A stretch of 64,000 nt of DNA, from positions 62,001 to 126,000 of the forward strand of contig JADDOH010009990.1 of the NCBI GenBank assembly GCA_016648135.1. The letters are read 5' to 3'. This document shows, one piece after another, positions 53,951 to 63,629 of the stretch. The notes below the pieces were generated by a model that was given only the letters and a program-made list of their open reading frames with translations, did not search any database and had not been told where the DNA came from. The position numbers were made by a program, and so were the translations under genes. This DNA is from Agrypnia vestita. Taxonomy: Eukaryota; Arthropoda; Insecta; Trichoptera; Phryganeidae. Within the stretch, counting starts at the first letter, position 1; each line of letters starts with the position of its first letter.

Positions 53951-54544
53951 TTTAATTTTAACTATTTAAAATTAAATTAAATATATATAGGTAGAGCATT
54001 TATTTGATGCTTATCAATTTATTATGCCAAATAACAGATACTTCATCCGCACTTCTCAGTATATTTTGGCATATTTTCGGAAATTTTGTCAATTTTTAGA
54101 CGAAAGCTGTCTTTCATATTTTGAATTGTTATTGGTAATTGTTATTGCTGTATTTTTAGGCAATTCTAAGAAAAAATGGTGTGTGTACGCGCGTTAGAAG
54201 TTATATTTCTTTGACGTACATAAAAACTACGTACTGTTTCGTATACGTTGCGTTAGAATAACAAGTAATGGAACACAAACTAGAATTTCCATCAATGGCT
54301 ACAAAGTAAAAAACAGATTTATATTAAATAACTGCATGGAGAGAATAAACAATAATTAGAGTGCCTGGAGCTAATGCTATTTTCACAACACCATTTTCAA
54401 ACGAATTGATATTTATGTAGCCACTTATAAGAATTACGATTGGTTGCGGAAAACCGAATTTTAGCTTTTGTTTCGTTGCTTCTGGTGGGACAATATTCCT
54501 TATCATATTTTTATGTATGTATTTTCTGAGAATACGATTACTGG
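53951..54544. other. AT-rich spacer
   Basis: Nothing recognised. Confidence 0.45.
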
Positions 54545-54930
54545 ATTTCGTCCACAGAGGGATGAATATTAATTAAGATAAATTATATAAGTCTCACAGA
54601 GACTAAGCTATTTATACGGGAAACATGTATGAAAGTCTTTATAAGTATTTATAAACACGTATTTATAAATATCAAACATAATAATTTCGTTATCTGTCTG
54701 TCGTAATATCCGTTAATTGCTGGTATTAAAACTTTAGATGATTAGAGTGTGACACGCAATCAGCGCCCGGCATATATTTGAGGTCACCCAAGTCAAGTAG
54801 TTTTTATTTTATATATCAAGTTTATATATATTTATATAAGATTACGTATAAATAGTTTATTACATTACGTTTGCCACATAAATAAATTAGTCTCTGGTAG
54901 ACTTCTATAGTTTATCTTAATTGTTTGATA
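54535..54930. mobile_element. FB-B foldback, diverged copy
   Basis: The left end ACTGGATTTCGTCCACAGAG and GGAT, then AAGTCTCACAGAGACTAAGC, TATTTATACGGGAAACATGT matches FB-B. The right side (54,890-54,920) AGTCTCTGGTAGACTTCTAT, AGTTTATCTTAA resembles the returning arm. The middle is different sequence. Confidence 0.5.
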
Positions 54931-54950
54931 ATGGCCTTGCAAGCCGAAAC
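54924..54950 (+). other. Hammerhead-like core motif
   Basis: TTGATAATGGCCTTGCAAGCCGAAAC: a GGC/GCC stem between TGATAATG and CGAAAC, then AGCTGTC. The first box departs from CTGATGA. Confidence 0.3.
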
Positions 54951-55823
54951 AGCTGTCACACTTTAAATAGTTAACCCTGAGAACTTAATAATAATATTTA
55001 TTAAAATTTAATTTATTTTAAATTTCAGTAATAATAATATTTATTAAATTTAATTTAAATTTAATTAATTATTATTATTAAAAATTAATTTATTTCAAAT
55101 TTCGCTAAAAAAAATAATTAAATATTCCATTACATGATGCGTGGACATTTCGTTGTATCCTTAAACCACACCCTCAACGCGTCTAAAGCAGTATAACAAA
55201 AATATTTGAATAAGTTTTTCAAAAACAACATCAACCAGCTACAAATAAAACACCCGATACTACCCAGAAAGAGAATGCGACATTATCTCACATCTTAGGG
55301 GCATCAAGTTTCTGCAACTTTTTTCTCTTTAGGGAGTAATATTGAATTCCCTTCACAGCCCTTTCTAAGGGGTAGGATTTATTGGTCCAGTGCACTGCGA
55401 CATTAATCTTTTCGGGACATTTTTCTGGAACAATTAACCCAATTCTCCAGAGAACAATGCCATTCTCGTTTGTTGCGGATGCTGTGTTTTGGGGGCATTT
55501 CGAAATGTTGGGTCAAGCGTCGAGAGCCCCGCATTTAATATATTAAGAAATATTTTCCTACCGTGTGGAAGAAAATCGAAATATAATAATTTTTCCGTTA
55601 GGTTAAACACACATGGCTGACCTACCCATAAAATACAGGGGTTTAAAAGTATTGTTTAGTTCCTTAATTTATTTTGGTCTTGCCACAAAGAATAAATAAA
55701 GTACGTTTGTTGTGATTCTTTTTGAAATAAAGTGAAAAAAATACTACCCCTCTACGCCGCCCTCACCATTATACAATCCTATAGTAAGCAAAAATCAAAA
55801 ACTAATATCGTTTGTTTTAATAT
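54951..55823. other. Spacer with an AT-rich fold and a unique-looking stretch
   Basis: 54,985-55,100 is a self-complementary A/T tract (TAATAATAATATTTATTAAA and relatives). 55,250-55,520 is of balanced composition, with no frame and no partner noticed in the window; it may be unique host sequence. Confidence 0.35.
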
Positions 55824-56832
55824 TGTCACAGGGTCGCGGCGGCAGGAGACGAACGAAACACTCAACATCAGTTAAAGTTTATATTTATCACAAATTCACT
55901 AATTAATTCAATAATGGTGCACTAAATGCAATTATGGCCAATAAAAATCTGTCAAAGGAAGCAAGACTAGCGATACATAATGGCATTTTAGTGCCAACCC
56001 TGGCGTATGGAAGTGAAGCCTGGAATTGGCAAAAGAGGAATGAAAGTAGACTGAATGCGGTGGAAATGCGGTCACTAAGACGCTTGTGTGGAAAATCTTT
56101 GGTCGATAGAGTGAGGTATGAGCAAATTAGAAGTGAATGCAATGCTGGCTGTAGTGTGGTAGACGTGGTTTGGTCATGTGGAACGTATGAACGAGGAAAA
56201 GATGGTTAAGAAAATATATGAGGCGAGTGTTGAAGGCAGCAGGAATAGAGCGTCCGCGAAAGACCTGGCACAATCAGGTACTACAAATATTTGAGGATGG
56301 CCCTGTTAAAAGCCGCAACAACCGTATAACTTGTATGAGAAGATATATGAATGTGGCCGAAGCAAAAGTGGTGCCAGGATAGAAGAGTGTGGCGTTCAAT
56401 CCCCTCTGCCTACCCCTGCGGAGAAACGGCGTGATGGTTAGTTAGTTAGTCAGTTAGTTAGTTAGTTCAAAATTCACTGTACACAATTTCAGCTTGAGCA
56501 CTTTTCTGTAATTCGCAACACAAGAATCTTCCACTTGTCTCTGGTAAATCTAATTCATGTCGTTTCATCATCATCGTATCATTCAACACTTGTCGCATAG
56601 GTACTCAAGTACTTCACTGGCCGATTATAATTCGCTTATCACTAGTCGCCGCTTTCGCTGGTTTTACTTCTATGTTCTTGCTTAGTTTGTCAAAAAAGAC
56701 TCTTCCGCGCGACGTCACTTGTCTTATTTTAATAAGCTTTTGATTTCTGCAATTTTCCGGTATACTGTTGTCCCAAATATTTTATTTAAATTTTATTATG
56801 CGCGATTTCTCTTCATTTATCATCTCGTGGCA
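55824..56832 (-). mobile_element. Solo LTR split by a LINE insertion (ATAT TSD)
   Basis: TGTCACAGGGTCGCGGCGGC to CTCGTGGCA, flanked by ATAT at 55,820-55,823 and 56,833-56,836. The LTR text 55,824-55,918 resumes near 56,468 (AAAATTCACTGTACACAATT). The LINE between is inserted in plus orientation. Later LTR landmarks CTTATCACTAGTCGCCGC and TTTCGCTGGTTTTACTTC are present. Confidence 0.75.
55934..56467 (+). pseudogene. LINE ORF2 C-terminus with GTTA tail (family L1a), best copy
   Basis: The open frame reads KEARLAIHNGILVPTLAYGS, EAWNWQKRNESRLNAVEMRS, LRRLCGKSLVDRVRYEQIRS. A short deletion near 56,160 removes the segment that the 37.4-kb copy keeps (KKGVLR) and shifts to WFGHVERMNEEKMVKKIYEA, RPRKTWHNQ. 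It ends with CTACCCCTGCGGAGAAACGG, CGTGATGG and a GTTA repeat (56,440-56,465). Because it lies within a solo LTR it is younger than that LTR. Confidence 0.8.
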
Positions 56833-57139
56833 ATATAATGCCTTTTTTGATGACTTCATAAATACCGGTACACAAGTATTATAATCAGGGTTTCACCACT
56901 TTTTCGGTAAATTTGCACGCCCTAGTTCATGATGAACGCTAATAACACAGTCAATGATAAAATTACCGTGAATGAACCTTAACCCATCAAGAATACCGCA
57001 GATCTAAACAGATGGCGCTTGATAATTTTGGATGCGGATTTATCGTTATAAGTTATTATATTATCGTTATTATTGACCATGATTACTCTAATAGATCAGA
57101 GGAACGTATGTCGCGACGCCAGAAAGAGACTGCATGACA
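56833..57139. other. Spacer
   Basis: No element recognised; CAGATGGCGCTTGATAA near 57,008 recalls the AGCGCCAT motif near 490 but only in a few bases. Confidence 0.35.
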
Positions 57140-57340
57140 GAGAGAGAGAAGGTATAAAAAGGCGCGTGAATGTCGAGTCGCTCTCTCTTTTACTACCATT
57201 GTTATTCAGACCGCATCTTACTGTACAAACGTTTGTCTAAACCGTTATTGTCACCGAATAAATACTTACGAGACCAAAGTCCTTACTTGGAGCTTCCTCA
57301 TCCCGAAACAAGAGTATTACAATTACTTTTCAAAGAACAT
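57140..57340 (+). promoter_or_regulatory. Promoter-like block, probable LTR or core promoter
   Basis: GAGAGAGAGAAGG then TATAAAAAGGCGCG (TATA at 57,153-57,160), a mixed 100-bp stretch beginning GTCGAGTCGCTCTCTC, and AATAAA at 57,257-57,262 followed by CTTACGAGACC and ATTACA at 57,325-57,330. TATA and poly-A signal 100 bp apart is the layout of the U3-R part of an LTR rather than a host gene. TG...CA ends could not be fixed. The 70-codon frame through it is probably not real. Confidence 0.4.
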
Positions 57341-57450
57341 CACGGTGAGGAAAGACAGAAAACTACAACAATTTTCTATTGAAATAATTGTTTATTAATA
57401 CACGGAATTCCTAGGATTTAAGTTTTCCTACACATTCCTGTATTATTTAC

Positions 57451-57640
57451 CGTACTACGACCGCGCTATTCTTCTCCGTGTAAAACGTGGGTTTATTGAG
57501 ATGTAAAAAGCTCAGTCTGCGGACAGATCCCTGTGAACTTGGTTTATCTCTGTTGACTTTGGCTGAAGCTTGGTGGTCCAGAGGTGTGCGTTGTTGATCC
57601 GCCGCCGCGACGCTCGCTTTGTAACAAAAGACGCCGACCG
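57451..57640 (-). CDS. Candidate internal coding exon of an unknown host gene
   Basis: Minus-strand acceptor: TTTTCTTTTCTCTTAG just before 57,640; donor CG|GTAAAT after 57,451. The 190-bp exon between is markedly GC-richer, CpG-containing and open in one frame: VGVFCYKASVAAADQQRTPL, then DHQASAKVNRDKPSSQGSVR, RLSFLHLNKPTFYTEKNSAV, VV. Composition changes exactly at the acceptor. The start could include the end of a signal peptide (AVGVFCYKASVAAA), and an ATG 40 bp upstream keeps the frame open, so it may be a first exon instead. I do not recognise the protein. PTFYTEKNSAVVV would suit the first strand of an Ig-like domain, but that is a guess. Confidence 0.45.
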
Positions 57641-58489
57641 CTAAGAGAAAAGAAAACTCTTCAACTATTCTAACAAACAATTTGCTAGTTATTTTTTGAA
57701 GTAGGAAAGTAAATTATAAACTCGTCCTCATATACCTATTTTTTTAAACTATAATTAACACTGTATAGCAGAGAGTGTCAAATTATTTTGCGTAGTCAAG
57801 AATATCAGGTTGTGAAAATTATCGTTATGTTTTTTATTATTTACGTATGGTATAGACAAAGTGTTAATTTCGTTAATATATACATTAACTCACAGTTTAT
57901 GTATACATTATCGAAGTTTACCACTTTGTAACCTTTTTTTGTGGTTTTGGATACTTGAGGTCATATTTTACCTTTCTTTAATTTGCAGTATATCAATCTG
58001 GGGTATGAAAGATGTAGCGTATTTGCAGTTTTGCAATGTAACGCACTATATATGCAGTGCAATGCAATATATATGCAGTATAATAAAATAATAATAAATA
58101 TACGCCAATAATAATAAATTAAATAACTTTTTTATCACTATTAATTCAATATCTATTGACTGAGCGAAAAAAATAATTAATATTCATTTGAATGATAGAA
58201 ATTTCCACATTCACTTGATTTACTCAGTAATTTTTTTAACGGAGATACTGCTTTTTAGCTAAGCGGGGCAGTATGGTGTTGATGTAGTATTTTAAAAAAT
58301 AATTAAGTTATGCTCCCTCCGAAATTGTTAGTTTACAATATTTTTAAATACCTTCAAATTTTTAAGAACACAAATACTGGTAAATGTTCAAAGTTTTTTG
58401 TGAAACATTGTGGAAATTAAATTTTAATATATTAAACATGAACTGAATTGAATAACATATATAGTGGAAAAAAACACTGTTTTTTTTCA
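57641..58489. other. AT-rich spacer with an unnamed repeat
   Basis: 57,930-57,960 (TTTTTGTGGTTTTGGATACT) matches 7,005-7,025. Near 58,005-58,085 a TATATGCAGT motif recurs three times (GCAGTTTTGCAATG, ATGCAGTGCAATGC, ATATGCAGTATAAT). No gene is recognised. Confidence 0.35.
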
Positions 58490-58690
58490 CTATATATTTT
58501 ATTTAAATGTTAGAACGTTTTCGAGATTACTGTCATTATCAATAACAAATTTTCAAATAAATTAAAAACAAGTACAGACAATATTTATGTGGATTGGGTG
58601 TATGTAATGGCGTTAGGAGTAGGGGCGGGGTTAGAATGGATAGGAGTGGGGAGATTATGGGTGGTATTTGGATGAAACTCCTACCCTACT
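58490..58690 (-). repeat. C-rich repeat with hammerhead-like core, copy 5
   Basis: The plus strand has AGGAGTAGGGGCGGGGTTAG, AATGGATAGGAGTGGGGAGA. On the minus strand this C-rich text is followed after about 70 bases by TTGATAATGACAGTAATCTC GAAAACG (58,546-58,514), the same spacing as in the other copies. Confidence 0.45.
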
Positions 58691-59062
58691 CGCTGGTAGA
58701 TATCGTTCACTGTCAAAGTATCAATATTAATTTTGATTGATATCAATTAAAATACTATCTAATCGTATTGCAAAAAGTCACATGACGCAACTTTCAAAAA
58801 TTTATGTATAGTGTCTTCGATCGCGAACATGAGACTCTGAAACCTAAAAAATGCTCCGTAAAAACGTTTATCTATATTATGGGATATGGCAGATTTTATG
58901 GATACGATAACTCCCGCAATTCTTATCAGATTTCGATTAAACTTTTGAGAAAAGTTACCGTGAATTTCGGCACAGCTCATTAACCAGTCTGATTTTCAAT
59001 CTTGTTTCATAATGGCGGCTGTCGGGGCAAAATCTCTCGACAGCGCTCCTTACTGAACTTTC
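58691..59062. other. Spacer
   Basis: A frame at 58,759-58,980 (minus) shows no motif. Nothing recognised. Confidence 0.4.
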
Positions 59063-59172
59063 TATTGGGACCATTGAGATATTGGGACTATTGGGATATT
59101 GGGATATTAGGATATTGGGATATTGGGATATTGGGATATTGGGACTATTGGAATAAAGGGATTATTGGGAAT
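59063..59172. repeat. Minisatellite, 8-bp ATATTGGG unit
   Basis: About a dozen imperfect units of ATATTGGG or ACTATTGGG in tandem, with single-base variants at the edges. Confidence 0.9.
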
Positions 59173-59857
59173 ATTTGATCATCAAGGATTCTCTAGGTAT
59201 GAATGTATTGGTGGTTTTCCCATTAGTCTGCTTTTTTTCTTCTGCTGGCCGCCTGCAAAATATCGCGTGTGAAATTTTTGACTCCCGCGTGAATCAAAAC
59301 CTGTCCGTTCCGGTGGGATCATAGAAAAAACTGGTTCACGGCAATTCACACACACAGAAAATTAAGCTTCTTCAAATATCAGAGACTGCCAATGTGAATT
59401 GCCCGAAAAAATTGGTTCTAGAGATAAATTAAAACAATAGACGAAATAAGCGTAATTTTTGTGGCCATTACCAAAATGGTTTTTAATTTAATTTATTTAT
59501 CATTATATATTATGAGTATTTATATATTTTTCATACTCCGTTGAAATATTGTTTCCTTTTTAAGAGTCCTTAAATATACTAATATTTTATTCCTTGGAGT
59601 TGTGCTATCCTGTAGTTATGTATATCAATGAGATATATTTTAGAAACTCTTTTCTCGTTTTAAAAGTTGTTTAATTAAAAAATGTGACAAACATTTTTTG
59701 TAAAGTATGTGCTACTTTGTACAGTTTCATTTTATTGATCAGCGTTTCCCAAACATTTTGTTTCAACTTCTTTTCTCCTAAAATGTACACTGCAATTTTG
59801 TATGCTTATCTTTTATATACAAAAGCTTCCAAAAGCAATCGCTTTTAATTAACACTA
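59173..59857. other. Spacer, mixed then AT-rich
   Basis: 59,230-59,420 has moderate GC and no partner noticed in the window. The rest is AT-rich. Confidence 0.4.
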
Positions 59858-60419
59858 TACAGGGTAAGAGGGCTCGTCCACAATACTTTACAGGTAAATT
59901 CCAATCTTGATTATGAATCGAAAATGTTCAAGCAACCATAACCTAATATCGATAGTTGTGGAGATATGCAATATTTCAATATTTGCTTAATTTTTTTTGT
60001 AAAACTTTGAATTATCATTACAGTAACTTGTATCAATTATGAAAAATTCATTCGTTTAAATACAAGTTATATAATATAATAAAATCCCACAGAAAGGTTT
60101 TTATCATTTTATTTATTTTTCATCATTTTATTTTGTCATGGTTGCATGAACATTTTTGACTCATAATTAAAGCAGGAATCTACCAGAGTCGTGCAGTAAA
60201 AACAAGAAGCATGACCTTTTCCTAAGCGTATATTTTGAAAAGAAACCGAAATAACATATTATTCAGATTTTAATAGTTCATAATATTCTGCCAGATATAT
60301 ATTATATTAAATTTCGATTTTTTTCCTATGATGAAATAAAAGTCATGCTTTATGTTCTCACTGCATGCCGCTGGAATCTACCTATAAAGTATTGTGGACT
60401 AGCTCTGTTATACCCAATA
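59858..60419. mobile_element. Foldback element, family FB-A, copy 3, carrying a nested TIR element
   Basis: Begins TACAGGGTAAGAGGGCTCGT, CCACAATACTTTACAGGTAA, CTTGATTATGAATCGAAAAT. The right arm returns as ATTTTTGACTCATAATTAAA, GCAGGAATCTACC, then after the nested element TATAAAGTATTGTGGACTAG, CTCTGTTATACCC. TA flanks the left end. Confidence 0.8.
60185..60372. mobile_element. Nested 188-bp TIR element with 10-bp TSD (Mutator-like size)
   Basis: Identical 10-mers GGAATCTACC at 60,175-60,184 and 60,373-60,382 flank it. TIRs AGAGTCGTGCAGTAAAAAC / AGCGGCATGCAGTGAGAAC continue as AAGAAGCATGAC / ATAAAGCATGAC (about 24 of 31 positions). The interior is AT-rich and non-coding. A 9-11 bp duplication is characteristic of Mutator-like elements; TIRs here are short, so the superfamily is inferred. 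Confidence 0.8.
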
Positions 60420-60619
60420 TGTATTTATTTTAAATTTATCTTTTTGCTATAGTTTTGTTTTTCTTTTTTTTTACCAGTTCCGACTCTTGTTCCTACTCCT
60501 GTTCGCCTATCTATCCTATCCCTTATTTTTTAATCACTCTGTTATTGTGCAGCGACTCATATAAATTGTTAAATAAGTAGAAGCTAGTAAGATGGTAATC
60601 GTCCTATTTAATACTAAAA
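60420..60619. other. Short spacer
   Basis: T-rich, nothing recognised. Confidence 0.4.
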
Positions 60620-60835
60620 TAATTAATCAATTAGAAAGACATACAGAAAAATCAAATCCAAGAAAAAATATTTGGCTGCTACCGGGATTCGAACCACGGA
60701 TATCCTATCGGGGGAAGTTATCCAAGCTATCCAATTATAAGAAACGTTATCTAACTACCCTATAACGACCTCTTACATTTCCGTGAATATATCGACCTTA
60801 ACTGCAAGTCACATTTATTAATTGATTAACAAATA
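60620..60835 (-). mobile_element. Element carrying a tRNA-Arg-like sequence, copy 2
   Basis: TTAATCAATTAGAAAGACAT, ACAGAAAAATCAAATCCAAG, TTTGGCTGCTACCGGGATTC, GAACCACGGAT as in copy 1, then an extra duplicated CTATCCAA segment in the tRNA-like part (about 20 bases longer), then CTTACATTTCCGTGAATATA, TCGACCTTAACTGCAAGTC and TAATTGATTAAC at the end. Confidence 0.7.
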
Positions 60836-61047
60836 TTATCCATTTTTAGAGAAATCCACATTTTGTGGTACGATTGGCACAAATTACTTTGTGTAATTGC
60901 CGCTAGGGGACGCCAGAATTAACCATTTTAATTCATTTTTATTTTTGGACACATTTGTACACAACACACATATATTATATTCAAGTACACATTCTTATTG
61001 TGAAGTTGACATATTTTCAGAAAAAAGTTCTGTGAAATTTAAAACCA

Positions 61048-61246
61048 AATTAATTCATCAATTAGAAAGACATACAGAGAAATCAAATCCACGAAAAAAT
61101 ATTTGGCTACTACCGGGATTTGAACCACACATCTCCTCTTATACGGGGAGGCGCGTTATCCAATTACGCTATAACGGCCTCTTACATTTCCGTGAATATA
61201 TCGACCTTATCTGTAAGTCTAATTTATTAATTGATTAACATAATAT
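61048..61246 (-). mobile_element. Element carrying a tRNA-Arg-like sequence, copy 3
   Basis: TTAATTCATCAATTAGAAAG, then the same body; tRNA-like part 61,179-61,105 on the minus strand with GGCGCGTTATCCAATTACGC on plus, as in copy 1. B box changed to GGTTCAAATCC. Ends TAATTGATTAAC. Confidence 0.7.
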
Positions 61247-61960
61247 ATATTATCCATTTTTTTCTATTTAATACTCACTTGCAATGTGAACTTTTTAAAA
61301 TTCTAGTGTTAGTTTCCCATAACATAAAATAAAATCATATCTCGCGCCCCACACTTTTTAAACCGCCGCCATGGAGCATATTATTTTTCCACATTTTTTA
61401 TTTTGAATGTACCCATTGGCCGAATAGGTCTGGCCCAGTTTGTGTTAGAGTACGTACTAAACGGAAAAAAGAGGTAAAAGTATGATAAGGTGAGATGGGC
61501 GTATGAAGAAAATAAAATGTATTGTATTTACAGTTTATTTTTTTCTGTACAGGCAGTACCGCATTCTCGCTATTTTTCCGCCTAGATTTAATCAGCAGTT
61601 TGTCTTTTTAAATTGTCGATGACGGAGAATTTTATTTCGTGATACTTGCTATACGTGAGACACACATACGCCTGATGTTACTGGTACAATTGCTAAGGTT
61701 TTTAAGGAGAGAATTGTATTCAGTCCATGTAATACGGGCCATTTTTCACATGAATGTGAAAATATATTCTAATTAAACGCCTACACGGAGAAGAGGGACC
61801 CGCCACACACTCAGGATCGTTCTATAAGCACTAGTTCCCATATCGACCCTTCACTTTTGCCGCACTCATGGGAATGCTCAGAGGGACGGGGAGGCGTCCA
61901 CACAAAACCTCTTCTTTGCAAAAATGTCCTTAGATTTTCCGTTGGCCGTTCAGAATCTAC
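61247..61960. other. Spacer with a GC-richer right part
   Basis: 61,790-61,960 is GC-rich relative to the window (GAGGGACCCGCCACACAC, GAGGGACGGGGAGGCG) and runs into the inverted repeat. No reading frame is identified. Confidence 0.35.
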
Positions 61961-62114
61961 TGTGTATAGTTTTCTGGGATATTCTGCCGTGTATATGTGA
62001 CCTCTCTGGCCAACGCATCACATCAGCCGTGATGATGGACCCTGCAATGGGATCCGAAAAGTTGGCCAGAGAGGTCACACATACACGGCAGAATATCCCA
62101 GAAAACTATACACA
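61961..62114. repeat. Near-perfect inverted repeat, 54-bp arms
   Basis: Arms 61,961-62,014 (TGTGTATAGTTTTCTGGGAT ... TCTCTGGCCAAC) and 62,061-62,114 match as reverse complements at 53 of 54 positions, with a 46-base loop. The block CCTCTTCTTTGC lies on both sides (61,907-61,918 and 62,119-62,130) as a direct repeat. The frame crossing it (61,924-62,154) only reflects the arms. Unlike other hairpins here, it is GC-balanced. Confidence 0.9.
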
Positions 62115-62324
62115 GAAGACCTCTTCTTTGCCTCCAAGGCGCAGGGACAAATGATTATTGGAACATGCTTATTATTCATTAAGTGAGAATTACATATTAG
62201 TTTAAGTACAAAATGTGAATGCACAAAGTCCATAGTGTGACAAACTGCCACACACATAAATATTCCCACAATGACAACTTTCCAACAGATACGAGAGCAA
62301 CGACTTATAATTAGCACTTTTGTA
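62115..62324. other. Short spacer
   Basis: Nothing recognised. Confidence 0.4.
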
Positions 62325-63240
62325 CTAGCAATCAACCCGTCAAAAATAACGTATATTTACTATACATTTCGGCCGCCAGTTGAGGCTGTGAGAACAGCGC
62401 TATCTTGAGTAGCGTATCGTCTCGATAACGTTACTGATGGATATTATTAAATAGAAAATCATGCTTTTTTTTACTTATTATATCTCATTATTACTTGAGC
62501 CATATGGTGGCTTTAGTGATGGATTTTGTTACGTAGAGATTTATACTTTTTTTGTACTTCATTTTATACACTTCATCATTATTTGTGCCATCTGGTAGCA
62601 TTAGTGGTGGACATTGTTCCAAGATGACATTGCGATATAGTAATGGATGCACTAATTACTAGTTTTTATTTTCATTTAACTGAAATTAAAAAAAAACTAA
62701 ATATAATATTTAATTCAGAGAATTTTATTAAGGAAACATAAATTCAATTTTTCATTTTATTTAATAACAATTCGAATCGAATAACATTAATTTTGAAAAC
62801 GAAATGAGATCAGCTATTGGATAGGAAGTTACGGACAGATATTCGAAATTATTATTATTGAGGACTAGCTCCGAAACAATACAAAAACTACACTAATTGA
62901 AAATCTTTTACAGATTAAAATATAATTTTTTTTTTTGTGTAAGTTCTTTTTCTACTTTTTGTCTGTAAATACATATTTTAAGCTTATATTTTATAAACTC
63001 GTCAGAAATTACGTACATTTACTAAATATTTCGTCTGCGAATTAAGGCTGTGAGAACAGCACCATCTCTTGATAGCGTTAGTGTTTACATTGCAGAATTT
63101 TTTTCATTGAGAATTTTGCTTTTCATACCGTATCATTATTAGCGACATCTGGTAGCGTTAGTGACGTACATTTCTACATATAAAATTATGCATATTTTTT
63201 CATATTTTTGTATCTCATTATTTTATGTGACACGTCAGAC
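62325..63240 (-). mobile_element. Helitron 3' end with duplicated subterminal block
   Basis: On the minus strand the end is CGTTATTTTTGACG (imperfect hairpin, 62,351-62,338), GGTTGATTG, CTAG (62,328-62,325), followed by T. The block TTTACTA.A.ATTTCG.C.GC and GGCTGTGAGAACAGC recurs at 63,000-63,062, and (T/C)(C)ATCTGGTAGC.TTAGTG at 62,589 and 63,147 with a worn one at 62,507. The limits on the right are uncertain. Confidence 0.55.
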
Positions 63241-63629
63241 TAGCGGAAAGTATGGCAGACCGTTCGTTATCCGTATTCAACTTCAATTCCAAATCAAATC
63301 ACTTCAATCAACTTCAAATACACCTTAAGGGCACTCAAACCATAGAACCCTATAGTTTAGAATTGCTAGGCTCAAAGGTGCAAAACATTGCTTGAATTCA
63401 AATAATTTCTACCCCCTTGTTCTTAAATTATAGATTCGTATGCATAGAAACACTATCAACCCCTCAGAAATAAACCTCGATGGCCTACGTGATTTTACAA
63501 GGAACATGTCGCCTTTCTCCTAGGAGTATTATAATCGTACCGTAGCTCGCATTGTTGCGTAAACACATCCTTGATTAAAAGTGTAGGTTAATAGTACGCC
63601 TATCTTAGGAATCACGTTTGAATAATTTC
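63241..63629. other. Spacer
   Basis: Mixed composition; no frame or repeat partner noticed. Confidence 0.4.

Noticed and set aside
57170..57382. 70-codon frame after the TATA box
   Set aside because: It runs through a likely R/U5 region containing AATAAA, so an untranslated reading is more plausible.
59063..59172. CRISPR-like or telomeric array
   Set aside because: The unit is 8 bp without spacers and is not TTAGG; it is a plain minisatellite in a eukaryotic window.
61360..61410. Kozak-like GCCGCCATGG start
   Set aside because: The frame stops after about a dozen codons and no splice donor follows.
61924..62154. 76-codon frame with mixed composition
   Set aside because: Most of it is the two arms of the 54-bp inverted repeat.
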